Of a DNA stretch of 64,000 nt, positions 1 to 11,971 are shown piece after piece (position 1 is the first letter of the stretch; each line of letters starts with the position of its first letter). Position numbers and translations under genes: made by a program. The stretch covers positions 930,001-994,000 of the forward strand of contig JALIZF010001889.1 of assembly GCA_029948255.1 (NCBI GenBank). The letters run 5' to 3'. The stretch is from Telmatactis stephensoni (lineage: Eukaryota; Cnidaria; Anthozoa; Actiniaria; Isophelliidae). The notes under the pieces were generated by a model. It ran no database searches. It saw nothing but the letters and a program-made list of their open reading frames with translations, and was not told the DNA's origin.

Positions 1-3000
1 GCCTTTATCAAGCTCTTTAAGCAGACTTAGTACAGCAGTGAGGATGTTCGAGTTCTAAAATGGAAAAAAATACAAAATGTTCTGAATATTGAGCATTCTA
101 CATCTGAGTGTGTACAGTATTTCACTGTCATCATCCCAGTAGACTTGCACCTATGCTAAACAATTATTGGATAAGGCTTTGATAATATCTGGAATTATCA
201 ATGTTGAAGTTAAAAGCTGAGCCCAATAACATTTGCTGAGGCATTAATAATTCTGAATATCACCCAAACCAAATTCCAAAATTGTTTTATTATACAGTGT
301 CTGTGTGAAAACGAAAGTGACAGCACTGCAGTAACCTACAGATAACAACCAATCTGTTGACCTATTGAGGCTTGTTTTTGCAGATAATACCTAAAGTATA
401 AGCACCAGACCACCAAAAATTGCAGATCACTGATGGTTAGAATATCTGTAGGCCCTCTCATAGGACAAACACTCAGGCACTTAAACTTGCCCTCATTTCT
501 ATAAAGAAGCATTTTCATATGATGGGAAAAGTATGTTATGTGTCCTCAATAAGGGATGAAATATGGAAACCTGTAACACTAAAATTGTATAAAAAAGAGA
601 CTACTTACTGACTTTTGAGCCTCTCTGCTGGAAGGCCTAGTCAGTAATTGTTCTCTTTTTTATATGGTGTTACAGATTTCAATTTATCCTTCCAGCTTAT
701 TGTATCTCTATACACCAACATAACCCAGACTAGTTCATTGGCTAGTCTCCTGTTATGTGTCCTGCTGTACCATATTCCATATATGTCAACATTTTCATTG
801 ATCAACATTTTGGCATGTCACTGGACAGCACATCCTTTTCAAAGTCACACTACCTTATAAATATAAAAGTCATTACTTCAGTACACCTTAATGAATGTAA
901 GGCTCATTCAACTTACCCTACTGTCAGTTGGCTGGGGTGAGGTAGATTCTGGCCTACTGTTTGGTAGTATTTTCATTGACTGAGTTGGTACTTTAGGTTC
1001 CTCTATAACAAGTGGTTTTATTCCCAACTCTGCTCTCAGCTTACTAAAACAAAATTAAACAATTTAGTTATAGTATCAATATTGTCTGAGTCCAATTACC
1101 ACATTTACTTGTTTTAGCGCTGCCCTCGATTAAAATTTAATCGAGGGCAGCGCTAAAACAAGTAAAATGTGGTAATTGGACTCAGACATTTAATGCCGCA
1201 CCTAACAGCAAAATTATGAATTAAGCGCCACCCTCGAATAAGCACCGCAGTTGTTCACACAGTGCGGCACTTATTCAAAAGACTTCCACCAGACTGTCAT
1301 CTTGAATAAGGAAAACCAAGTAATAATTATGGTGTAATAAATAGAGGTTTTGTACATTTAAAGCACGTTGATTTTGTTGTTAACATTTGCTTTTCTTATT
1401 AAATCATTTATGAGCCTTATGATTTCTTACCGCCGTTTTCGATGAAATGCGACTACCTAGACATCAACATTGTAGTCTGCACTTTGCATTACACGGCCGT
1501 CAATCGTTCTCGAAAGACTCAAACCATTGAAATAAACCTTTCCTAACATTCAAAAAAGCATCTTTTAATTTTTTGCAATTAATAGCAATCAATGTATCTC
1601 GTAAAATGTGCATTTATTGAGATCAGGTAAAGAATATTGACATACGTCTAATGCAAAGTGCAATCTACAATGTTGATGTCCGTTTCATCGAAAACGGTGG
1701 TAATAAATGCTGCCCTTGAATTAGTGCCACCCTCGAATAAGCGCCGCATCAGAAATCCAAAAAAATGAATAAGCACCATGGCACTAAAATGAGTAAATAT
1801 GGTAAATTACTATTTACTTTGTTTCATCGACTAAACTTTCTCTTGTGATGTCTTTTTGAGCAGCTGCAGGAGCCATGGAAGGGACACACTGATCTGTAGA
1901 AGAATTAATTGGGTTAAAATGCAACTTGAAAACAGTTGGATCTGTAGAACATGTTTACCTGTTGTATTGCTTGAGTTGTCTTTGGAATTTTGACTGGTGG
2001 TACTTCCCTGAAATCATACATTTGTTAAATTAGAAACTCAGCAACATGAAAATCTCAGAGTAGCTGAGTAAAGTGTCCTTGATTTGAAATAATATTGGTT
2101 GTTGTTTAAGTCTGGTGGGGTGTGTAATTATCCAAATAGTGGTATAACTAGGGTCATCAAAATAGAGCACATTTTGTATGTCAGTAAAAACCTGAAGTCA
2201 CAATCACAGTGCTGTGGTTTCTGTCCTTTTGATGGTATGTATTGTATTCAAAGCTCCATGATGTGGCTGTGAGCTGTATCCTAAATTTATTTGTTCACAG
2301 TCATACATATACATATATACATGCACAAAACTATCTAAATATTATCAATTTCACTGTACCATAGTAGAGATCATTGTATCTCCAAGATCAGGATAGTCTG
2401 GTAACTCATCTGGTGTATTGACATCATCACCAACAGATGATGCCATGAGTGACTCATTCTGGTCAACGGCTGAAAAGAAAGACATCCATTCTGAGTTGCA
2501 GTTAAAACTTTCTGCAGTGGTTCAAACACCATGCATGCTGGGGTGAGATCAAGTATGGCTTTCTACTTCTCTGGACCTCCCTCATCTTATGGTGTTATTG
2601 CACAATACATGTATAGGTTTCAAACATTATGAGATGTACATGTGTAGCAATGGTGGAGCAGGGGCGGATTTAGGGGGTGGGCCCAATGGGCCATGGCCCC
2701 TCCTTTTGATAAGTAAAACAAAGAAATGTTTAGCTTTATTACGGACTGAATAGAAGGTTTTGTCAGATCTGTGAAATTTTCCGGCCCCTCCTTTTTTTGA
2801 TTCCTGGATCCGCTCCTGGTGGAGGGACTGTACTAATCACACCCACAAGAACAGTTTGTGATTCAAGGAGTAACCTTACTTTACAATCATATAAATGTAC
2901 CTCAATATTATCTCCAATTAAGGATATAATTTCTTCTTTGGAATTTAACATGCCCAGAAATTTTCCAGGAGTCAACTTAGAATTCTATCACAGATCAATA

Positions 3001-4977
3001 ATGCACTATATGCTTTAAATTTTCTTACCAATGTTATCTAATCTTATCAGCTTAGGTAGGTTTTTGAGTACTGTTTGTCTATAGTTTGGTTTTTCTGCAC
3101 ATGGATTATCAGACAACCACAAGACTCTAAGCTTGGGAAGTTTCTTTAAAAATCCTATTTCACTTAAATCAATAATACAGTTTTTACGGAGGTAGAGTTC
3201 TTTAAGCCTTGGACCTAAACACAAAGAAAATAGAATAATAAAATAAGTGAATGAACTGTACATGGTACAAAATATAAATTAGTAAGTGGGTGTTGATTAT
3301 ACATACAGTAAGCAAAATCTTTAAGACTTGTAATATTATTAACACTGAAATCAAGAAAAAACGTTATTTTACATGAAAATAAAGCAAATTAATATAAATG
3401 ACTAAAAAAGACACTGATAACTACTAACCTCAAACTAAGCACTTCCACATTTGGTAACTTGCTAACTGCAGAAATCTGTTAGTATTACAAAAATTTTAAA
3501 TACATTACTACACATATCTACATTGTAATATACACCAGGGGTCCATTTCTTGAAAGATCACTCAGATAATTTTATGGGCCCACTAATTTACAAGGAAAAT
3601 TAAAAGAGTATGCATACACCAGTAAACTCTCATGTTAAATCATAAAAATTGAAAATATGTTCATTACAAACAACACCTGTAAAATTTATTGGGTAAGTTA
3701 ATGGTCCTATAAAGTAATCAGTTCTTTTAAGAAAATGCCAATAAACATTCATTCCACTGTTTGTGTCCTTATACATACTTCATAACCACATGAACATTAA
3801 GACTATCTAACAAATAGATTCCATTTTTCCATGTCTATATTCTAATGATGTAAATATACAGATGACATCAGAATGAGGTGATGATAACAAAACGTATGCG
3901 ATAAGTCAAGTGGCAAGACTGTTTTTCTTGCCATGTTTTGACAGAGCCAATTTCATATAACAATAATAATGATAAATTCTACATTATTTTTTTATTTTTT
4001 ATTTTATAAAGTACCATATCTAATACTCTTTGGTGCTTTATAATACACTATAAAAATAAATAATTAAAATACAATCATATAGTAAATAGGAGGTATAAAA
4101 TATAACTGTGAAAGTGGCACAGTCACTGCACAGCATGGTTAGAGTAGGAAAGTCAAATGTTTTAATAGATATTATGGCACTGATATGGGAAAACTGTTTT
4201 ATTTTCTGTGCTTTTATAGGTGGATGCAATATTTACAAACATTGCTATTACAATTATACTAATGTGCCAACCATCTTTACAGTGGGTTCTGACATCCTGT
4301 TTTATAAATTACCAAATGAATTTCTGGTTGTCACATTACAAAACAATGGCTTGTGCTTATATATGTGCTCGACCTATAAGAGTATAGGCAAATGGAAATT
4401 AAATCTAATTGTATTACATAAATCTGTCAAAAATCAGAGCACACATAAGATTCTGTGACGTCATCTGTGCATGTGCATTGTAATGGCATGCAGTTGTCGA
4501 CCAATCAGAATGCATGTATTATGCTAATTAAATAATTATATAAATCATGTCATATAAATACAAATGCACGTGTTTAATAACGTGTATATATGGTTTACAC
4601 ATGTACTACCATCAAGTTACATAATGTTACTAGTAAGTCTTACATAACTAATCAAATTGAGATTTTAACTTAATAAGCTTAATTGAAATCAGCAACTCTA
4701 ATGACACTAAAATCAACTGATAAAACTGTATCTTATGATGCTTTGAAGTTACCAAATACTTACATCTGAAAGACTGCTCCCCCTGTGAATAAATAAAAGA
4801 GAACTTTCAAGATCGAAAATTATTTTCTCTCCATTTTATTTTATCATAGCAACCAAAATGGCGTCCTTGTCTCTCCGTAAGTGTTCTCTCAACTCACCAT
4901 AAATTCAGATTTTTGACAGAATCGAGACTCTTAGCTCGAGCTCTTGAAAGTATCTGTCTTTCAGTAAGCGATGACAT
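1..4977 (-). CDS. CFAP410: CFAP410 (C21orf2) ciliary leucine-rich-repeat protein, 3' end beyond window
   Basis: CFAP410 is a small LRR protein of the cilium base that in vertebrates works with the kinase NEK1. I assembled these minus-strand exons by GT-AG sites and phase: 4898-4977 (start ATG at 4977), 4764-4782 (19 nt), 3429-3475, 3307-3344, 3029-3214, 2360-2469, 1959-2007, 1818-1893, 917-1043, about 609-636, and 1-54. The product follows the known family closely. It has an N-terminal W-G-S-S-L-S-D turn leading into the first LRR, then ELYLRKN, LRVLWLSDNPC and LPKLIRLDN. After a variable Ser/Asn-rich linker comes the conserved C-terminal helix NILTAVLSLLKELDKG, cut by the window edge. The join between the 609-636 exon and the last exon is not phase-consistent with the best splice sites; a GTCAGT donor at 612, or a shorter exon, would repair it. 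All other joins keep frame. It is transcribed divergently from ATXN7L3. Confidence 0.9.
1083..1188. repeat. Near-perfect palindrome, arms about 52 bp
   Basis: The two arms meet at about 1136 and are identical except for one extra A in the right arm. The palindrome includes the left end of the 1096-1805 MITE and also about 12 bp of flanking intron (TGTCTGAGTCCAA and its complement). It therefore extends beyond the element terminus. It lies in a CFAP410 intron. Confidence 0.85.
1096..1805. mobile_element. MITE-like inverted-repeat element in CFAP410 intron
   Basis: The ends are inverted repeats: left TTACCACATTTACTTGTTTT, right complement TTACCATATTTACTCATTTT. A second internal inverted pair lies at about 1431-1497 and 1640-1702 and carries GTTTTCGATGAAA and ACATCAACATTGTAG. 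Several degenerate copies of a CCACCCTCGAATAAGCGCCGC unit are present. There is no coding capacity. The superfamily is not recognised and no clear target duplication is visible. Confidence 0.7.
2659..2818. mobile_element. hAT-like MITE, about 160 bp
   Basis: The left end CAGGGGCGGATTTAGG and the right end CCTGGATCCGCTCCTG are imperfect inverted repeats of the CAGGGGCGGAT type common in hAT-derived MITEs. The left flank TGGTGGAG recurs at the right junction, overlapping the terminal TG, so a 6-8 bp target duplication is likely. It lies in a CFAP410 intron between the exons at 2360-2469 and 3029-3214. Confidence 0.7.
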
Positions 4978-5523
4978 CTTAGCTCTTTGATTCTACAACT
5001 AAAATAACGTTTTTAGTTGATGTTAATTTAACTTCAATCTGTTATTTTCTTTCCGCCATTTTTTGAAATGAAGTTATCCGCTGCCCGACAGCACCGCAAG
5101 TTGTAACATTACTTTTACGAACATTTATCGAATGTTAGCCGAATCATTTTATTGGTTTATAATTTGTCGGGATTAACTCGAGTACGACCGAGTGTTTTCC
5201 GACTATACGAACATATATAGTGGCTTTGTAACCCGACGAAAAGTGTCTTGTTCAAAGCAAAACAACTTGAGCGGCAAGAAGTGTCTGTTCCATGTGGTTG
5301 TAAAGTTTCACCAAACTGCTTTTTCTCTTTTCCTTCTACACAACTCACAAGCCTCTAGACTCCTTCTATGGATAATAAACGTCAATGACGAAGAATTTCA
5401 AATTTGAAACGAAGTCAAAAATCTCAAATTTATGCCTCGTCCTTTGAGAATTGGCAGGTTTTTCGGAGTTTGTCGCAACACGCTGATGAATTTTATGCAC
5501 GAGGGACGACAACGGTCATCAAT
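4978..5523. promoter_or_regulatory. Shared divergent promoter of CFAP410 and ATXN7L3
   Basis: The start codons of the two genes are 546 bp apart on opposite strands, so both 5' UTRs and core promoters must lie here or upstream of an unseen 5' exon. CCGCCATTTT at 5053 on the plus strand, and AAAATGGCG at 4857 just inside the CFAP410 transcribed region, resemble the YY1 core. No clear TATA box is seen. This is an inference from layout. Confidence 0.55.
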
Positions 5524-8500
5524 ATGACCACCTCCACGATGGTTATAGGAAATCCAACCGAAAACCACGACAACCTTGACATTCTTGAGGTAAACGGAAG
5601 TAAGAAAGTTGCAGTCTTGATATGCATATTAATTTAATTGTACAAACCGATAATTTTACACGTTGATAAAAGAAACCTGCTTTCCACTACTATCATTTCA
5701 ATGTTTTTAGCCAATGTTATACTATATTTTCTTTTGATGATTCATCAAATAGATCTGAACAATAGTACTTGTTGAATATTATTCAGTTCCTGGGGTGTCT
5801 TTGACCACAACCGGCACATTCAAAAAAATTTCACTGAAGGTTATTTAGGTTCCTCCAAGTGAAATATATAATTTTGAGTCTGTATAAAAATGAGCTATAG
5901 TTGCAATTACAATATAATTGTGGCAAAGATCCGTTGTAAATATTTGATTTGGTCCTGACCCCACCCCTCACTTCCTCAACTTTTCCCACTTTTGACTTTT
6001 TATTGAATACAATGAGTTTCACGAGTTTCACAAGTGTTAATATGTTTTTGAAGAAAAATCAGAAGATCTTGTGCAAATGTGTACATTTTGTTGAACAACT
6101 ACAAATGTTGTACAATTTTGTACAATATTGTTTATAAATTCAATAGTTTTATCCTAATGTGCCTTCAACGACCTCCACTAAATAGACACTCTTTATTTAG
6201 CATCCAATCTCGAACCCAGCGCCTGCGTTCCTCTTGGTCAGTACCGAGGAACGAAAGACTCTGGGGGAATCGATTTTTTCTTGAATTGTGATTGGTCAAT
6301 CAAGACAATAGAAAACCACTGCGGTCGGTAACACAGGACACCCACAACATTTAATTTAATTTTATTTGATTTTATTTCACTTCGTTTTACTTCATTTTTA
6401 AATTATAAACAATAAAAGTAAACATAGCACAACAGTAAAAACTTATGAAGATATTGTGAACAAGTTACATACAACAATTAACTGGATATCTCTGCCTAGT
6501 TGTTTTTTCTTTCGCTTTGTACAAATTCCACATAATTTTCTTTCTTTTTTATAGCGATGACTATTTCTGAACAATAGAAAATTGAAATAGCTGTTCCAGC
6601 TTGAATTATTGTTCACTGAACCTTTGGGCTATTCTGTATAAAGCAGAAAGGATTTATTTCTGAGTGCAGTCAATTTTTTGGCATAAAAGCCTACAGGCGA
6701 AACATATTTGAACTGGAATCGATGAATACCTTTTCGTCTGTATTTGCTATGAGTTTTCATGGCCAACTTAGACTGTCATCAATGCTGGAAAAAAATTAGA
6801 GAAAAAAACTCAGTGTCATCTCAATCACTTTTTGAGTCGATGGAATTTGCCAAGCAGTCCAGCCGGCTTTGATTAGATTGCGGAAAAATACATGTCAAGA
6901 ACTCACCGCTGCTATGCTTTAGGTTGAAAAAGGATGAAAAATATATCAAAGCTTTATCAACGGATCAAACCGTAGCCTTCTTTGCAGACTCACAATGGAC
7001 TCAGACTCAGGCTAACCACTGAAATAAGCCAGAAGAAAGCAAACGGTGAGGGCGTCCCTTCGTCTCCATGCACTATACTGAAGCCGACACTTGCCGACAC
7101 CTGAAATGAAAAATGCCATCAAAAATAGAAAAAGTTCCCTTGAAACTTTTGAGAAAAACTACAAGATATTTTAGACATTGAAAATGGCAAAGTAAATAGA
7201 TAAACGTGTACTTACAAACAGTGTAGTGATCCAGCTGGGTCAATGAGCTGAGTCGGCTTTGGTGTCTTTTCGTCGACTTCGCTCGCTCGTTTTTCGTCTT
7301 TTCCAGCTTTGAATTTGATATTGATAAACCATTGGCACTTTCTTCATCGACAATGCGATAGAAAATTTCCTTAAGAAGTTATATTTCTTCGAAAAAGTCA
7401 CTAAATATCCACCAAACACCTTTGTAATTTCTAGCTCTCAGTCAGTAAACTTTTCAATTATTCTGGAGCATGCGCATTTGAGTCGCAAACCGGAACCCCA
7501 GAAATCTGGGGAAAACAAATCGATTCCCCCAGAGCTTTAGCCGGGGTCGCGTCCGCTGACCAGATGCTGGCAAAACTCTGGGCTCGAGATTGTTTAGCAT
7601 CTGGTTGTCATTTCCCAGGGAAGGCTATTTTTCACAGGTTTGACTGTAGTTGACTTATTACCAAGGCCATGTGTGAATTATAGAAATCAACTGAAGTTTG
7701 AGATTCAATCTTGTTGGAGCACTGTGCACAGCAGCCTACATGTACATTGACTTGAGTGTTTTATTTTTTCATTGTTCAGAATTCTAGTCCAGAAGCTGGT
7801 GTTGTTTATGAGATAATAGATGATGTAATTCTTGGCTTGTGCTTTGAAATGCACAAGGCTATTAAGTTGGGGACTTTTGGAATTGATGATATAGATGAAA
7901 AGTAAGTATCTTTAAAATAGTATTTAAATGTCTTCTTGTTAGAAGACTGCAGCCATTATAAATGCATCTTAATTCTTAACTACTGATGCAGCTTGGATTA
8001 AGTTTTATTACCTCTATCGTTAGTACATTTTATGCTTTTATTCTTTGTAATGACACGTTTTTAATTTTCTTAATGTTTGAATTGCAGAACTAGCAAACAA
8101 TATGGTAAGATTATATTAAACAAAATTATTGTCTTCATATCTATCTACATAATGGGATCATCTTGCTATCTTGGTACGGTTTCTAAATCTCTGCTGCCTT
8201 ATCATCCAAATACACAACTTACAATTCCTAGAAACATCTTTCAATTTTCTATTCAAGATAGGATTCTGATATACCATAAACTGCTGCTTATACGTCCCCC
8301 AGTTATAATCCCCCTTGACAAACAAAAAAGATAGTAATTAAGCTTCCCAGATTATAAGCACCTTCCTTTGACTAGTTTATTAAATGCAATTTATTTTACA
8401 TCTTTCAGAGGTTGTTGACATTGAAGGACTGGATGTTTTTGGTCAAGTTCCTCTCAAGAAACCAATTGAATGTGTATGTCCAAATTGTCAGCGTAATATG

Positions 8501-11500
8501 GCAGCATCAAGATTTGCACCACATTTAGAAAAGTGTATGGGAATGGGGCGTAACAGCAGTAGAATTGCAAGCCGAAGGTAATTACATGTACCATTGATTT
8601 GGTCATGATGATTTTACTTTGTCACTGTTTCCACAGTGGATGAATTTTATGATTTAGATGTTTTTATAACTTTATTAAATCTGCCCATTGATCTCTGCCA
8701 AGATTATGATTATGATGTGTGATTATCTGATCAGATTGGCTACTACTGGAAAAATGATGGAAGATGATGATGATGACAGCTATTTTGATGATGACTGGAC
8801 ATGGAACAATGATAGAAAACCAGGTATTAATATACAACTGAATCAATAGGAATAAGAAGAGTTAAAGTTATGAAGGATGCTATATATAAAGATGCATGGA
8901 TATATATAGACTGATGCTTTAAAAGTGTAACAATACGTTTTTGTAAGTCACAATATCAGAAACATTTTATTACTGTGCTGTGCTTGAACCATGGCCACTT
9001 GGATAAATAAAAGTTTTTGAAAACTTTATCATCAATGTGATGGCTTCTGGTGTTTATTGTCCATTCGTATTCATGAAAATGGCCACAGTTCAACACACAG
9101 CACAGTAAGATAATATGAATAGTCTGACTAACATTATCTTGAATTACTTTTAGGAAGGAAAAACAAGAAAGAAAAGGTAAAAGGTTTTTGATTTTTCCAA
9201 ATGAAATTGAGAGCTGTTGAAAAAATTATCCTTATTTAATGGTGGTATATTTATTACCAGTGACCCAGTAGTTTACATAATGGTCCTCAAATAAGAATCC
9301 CAACTGGCAAGGAGGTGAACCAGTTGACAATTTACAAGCATAGTTGAGAAACTGAATTGAACTAGGGGTTTACCCAAAACAAATTAAGCCTCAGCTAGTG
9401 GCCAGACCGGGGACTCAAACTCAGGACCACCAGATTTTGAGACCAGTGCTCTGACCACTCAACCATGTGGCTGTTATTATACAATAATGATTCAAACAAG
9501 GACCCTCCTTTCAAGAAGAACCCCTCTCTCAAATATGCACTTCTTTGTACTGTTAGTAATTTGTTTTAATGAACCCCTCCCTGAAGAAGTAACCTTCCCT
9601 TTACTGCCCAATATAAAGCTATGTGAAAACAGTATTTGTTCAAAATTCACTGTGACCTCTTGAACATACTGTGACCCTGTTTACCTTTAATAATTGCCTT
9701 ACCTTAATAATCTTAATAACATGGATTCGCATGGACTTCTAAATAGCTAGATGAAGATGAGCAACTAGCTTGCAATTTGGCTGACTAATGAATTATTACT
9801 GATTTATTTACGTATATTTCAAGCCTGGAAATTCTCCAAGAAGGGCTAAACTACCTAGAAGGAATGGTATGTGTTTGAATTGAACTTTTATTTATATTTG
9901 TATCACACTGTGTTGCTTAAGATTATGATGATTTTCTTGTAATCAGGTGAAGCAGGAACACCCAGACCAGGGACTCCAAGCTCTGTCAACAGTGGAGAGA
10001 TGCCAGCAACTAGGGTAAGCATAGTGTAATAGTGCATAGTGTATATAGTAATAATTATAGTGAATTTACTAGCTGAATGAATAGAAAGGGGAATAAGAAA
10101 AATGAGACTACTCCATTCATTCAGATTTAATTGTCCCTTTCATCCACTCTATCAGAAGTTTTGAGACCTTCCGTCCTTGGTAGCACTTCCTATAAATGTT
10201 TATCTGAACCTTTTTTTCGTTCTTGTCACTCGATCATGCCACTTTTTTGTTGTTCCAGGGCCCAACTTTATCTGCTTTTGAAGCTCTTGGACAAGGTTAG
10301 TTCAATTGTTACATAATAATGAATGATTATTGTTGATGATGATGATGATGATGGACTGTACTTGATGACAATGATGATGATGATGATGGACTGTACTTGA
10401 TGACAATGATGATGATGATCCTACAATATCTTTCAGAGGAGAAAAAAGCCTTATTATTACAAACTTGTGGTGTCATTTCTGAACACACTGGAAGAATGTG
10501 TACAAGGTACAGTATCATTTGTAACATTCTCAAAGTTTCCTATAAAACACCTGCTGTCCAAAACACATGACCAATCACATTTAATGTAGTATCTGTCATC
10601 CTTCTATTACATCACAGCTTATGATGTTGGTTGGATGGTGACAGAGACCAATTTATATGCTTTTCTCAAAAGTTGCTCACAAATCTTTGTCTTCTTTCTT
10701 ATCTCATCATTCACACAAATAGATCCCAGCGCTGTCCTCAACACACTGATGAACAAAGAAAAGCTGTCAGACTTCTCATGCTTGGTAAAAGACATAACCC
10801 CCTCTATATATTGATTTTGCATTTAATTTATGATGAGTATTTTAGTGCATATTGAAGACATGAATTTGATAATTTTCGTACAGGTCAACAAGAAAATGAG
10901 TTGGTGCCAGCAACAAGGCATCGTCCCTGATGGGTTAGTGATTTTTGTTTTATTTTTCAAGGTTAAAGATGTTATGGGTAAGTAATACCCCTGTTCAAGG
11001 GTGTGGTCCTATGATGCTTTTTACATATTTGATTCCAAACATTTCCACTGCAAACTCAAACATGAAAATGATTATTGACATTTCCATTAATTTTCTGTTT
11101 TGATATGTTTTACAGGAGTTCTTTTGAAGCTGAGGATGTTATAGGTAATGCACAAATATAATAATTGTTTTCATTATTCATCTGCCATGATATTTATTCT
11201 GATATTGTTTGTGTTGTAGATGTAGATAGTTATGAAGATGGTGATGGCTCGTCACTTTTACGTGACACTCTTAGCAGGTAATTTGTGTATTTACTACTAA
11301 CTGATTAGAACAATTTGAGACTTTGATTAGACCTGAAATGGCTTTTGTACTGATATATAATTTCAAACATAAAAGTGTGGTCGAAGACTTCTTAGCACAA
11401 CAAATAGAAATACACGTATATTCAATATTTCGACTACAATGAATTGTTTTCAGGCTCTCATGGGAGGAAGAGTCAAATGCTTCAACAGGAGATGATAATT

Positions 11501-11971
11501 CACCTGCAGGTTAGTGCAGTGAATGAAATTGGAAGAAATGAAAAGAAAAGGAATGAAACGAAAAGAAAGTTGATGAAAAGAATGGGGATTTGTCGAGCAG
11601 AGAAGTGCATACAATTAAATCAGGACTAAGTTACTCCTGATTGAATATTTAACTATTCAAGGAACTGTTGAGGTTTGGTTAGTATGCTGCTTTGTGATGT
11701 AAGTTTCATGGTCCATTTTGACCTGCCAAGTGACATCATTCTTTCGACTTTCCTCTGATCGTGTACTTTAGCTCGGTGGAGATGGCGGTTAGCTGGAGCA
11801 CTGATAGATCTAAGAAGTAGAGGGTACATGAAGGGGAAATGGACGTTATTTATTTTAAATGTTTACACCTGAATTAAAATTTTTTTCTGCTTACTTTCAG
11901 CTTTTGGTCCTGCTGCTATGATAAAGAAAAAAAGAAAGAAAAAGACGAAGCACAAACGACGCTCAAGATAA
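5524..11971 (+). CDS. ATXN7L3: ATXN7L3 / SGF11, SAGA deubiquitinase module subunit
   Basis: ATXN7L3 joins USP22, ENY2 and ATXN7 in the SAGA module that removes ubiquitin from histone H2B. Exons: 5524-5589, 7780-7901, 8088-8104 (17 nt), 8409-8577, 8735-8823, 9154-9176, 9824-9866, 9947-10014, 10259-10295, 10437-10506, 10723-10784, a tenth-kilobase exon ending 10933, 11116-11144, 11220-11277, 11454-11509, 11901-11971. Residues about 23-60 form the ENY2-binding helix region ([14 protein letters not shown]). The Sgf11 zinc finger is C92-x2-C95-x11-H107-x3-C111. An acidic stretch (EDDDDD) and NSPRR linker follow. The SCA7-type finger is C222-x10-C233-x5-C239-x2-H242 ([23 protein letters not shown]), and the tail is Lys/Arg-rich. 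The exon ending 10933 has its best acceptor at 10883, but that breaks frame; acceptors at 10845 or 10855 keep it and give about 355 aa, close to the human length. Confidence 0.93.
6205..7592. mobile_element. Non-autonomous DNA transposon, 9-bp target duplication (Mutator-like?)
   Basis: The element begins CAATCTCGAACCCAG and ends CTGGGCTCGAGATTG, which are inverted repeats. The terminal inverted region runs about 100 bp inwards, with CTCTGGGGGAATCGATTT near 6260 matching its complement near 7525. The exact 9-bp sequence TTTAGCATC flanks it at 6196-6204 and 7593-7601. A 9-bp duplication with long TIRs is typical of Mutator-like elements. There is no transposase ORF. It sits in intron 1 of ATXN7L3. 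Confidence 0.85.
9260..9474 (-). mobile_element. tRNA-derived SINE
   Basis: Read on the minus strand, the head (9474 down to about 9410) resembles a tRNA gene: a box-A-like TGGTTGAGTGGTCAGAGC, then a box-B-like GAGTTTGAGTCCCC. A non-tRNA body follows. The tRNA part cannot fold into an intact molecule, and the copy lies inside an ATXN7L3 intron. Confidence 0.6.
10329..10422. repeat. GAT microsatellite with one internal duplication
   Basis: Two GAT runs are separated by ATGGACTGTACTTGATGACA, and that separator itself occurs twice. The tract ends 15-20 bp before the acceptor of the ATXN7L3 exon that starts the SCA7 finger. Confidence 0.85.
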
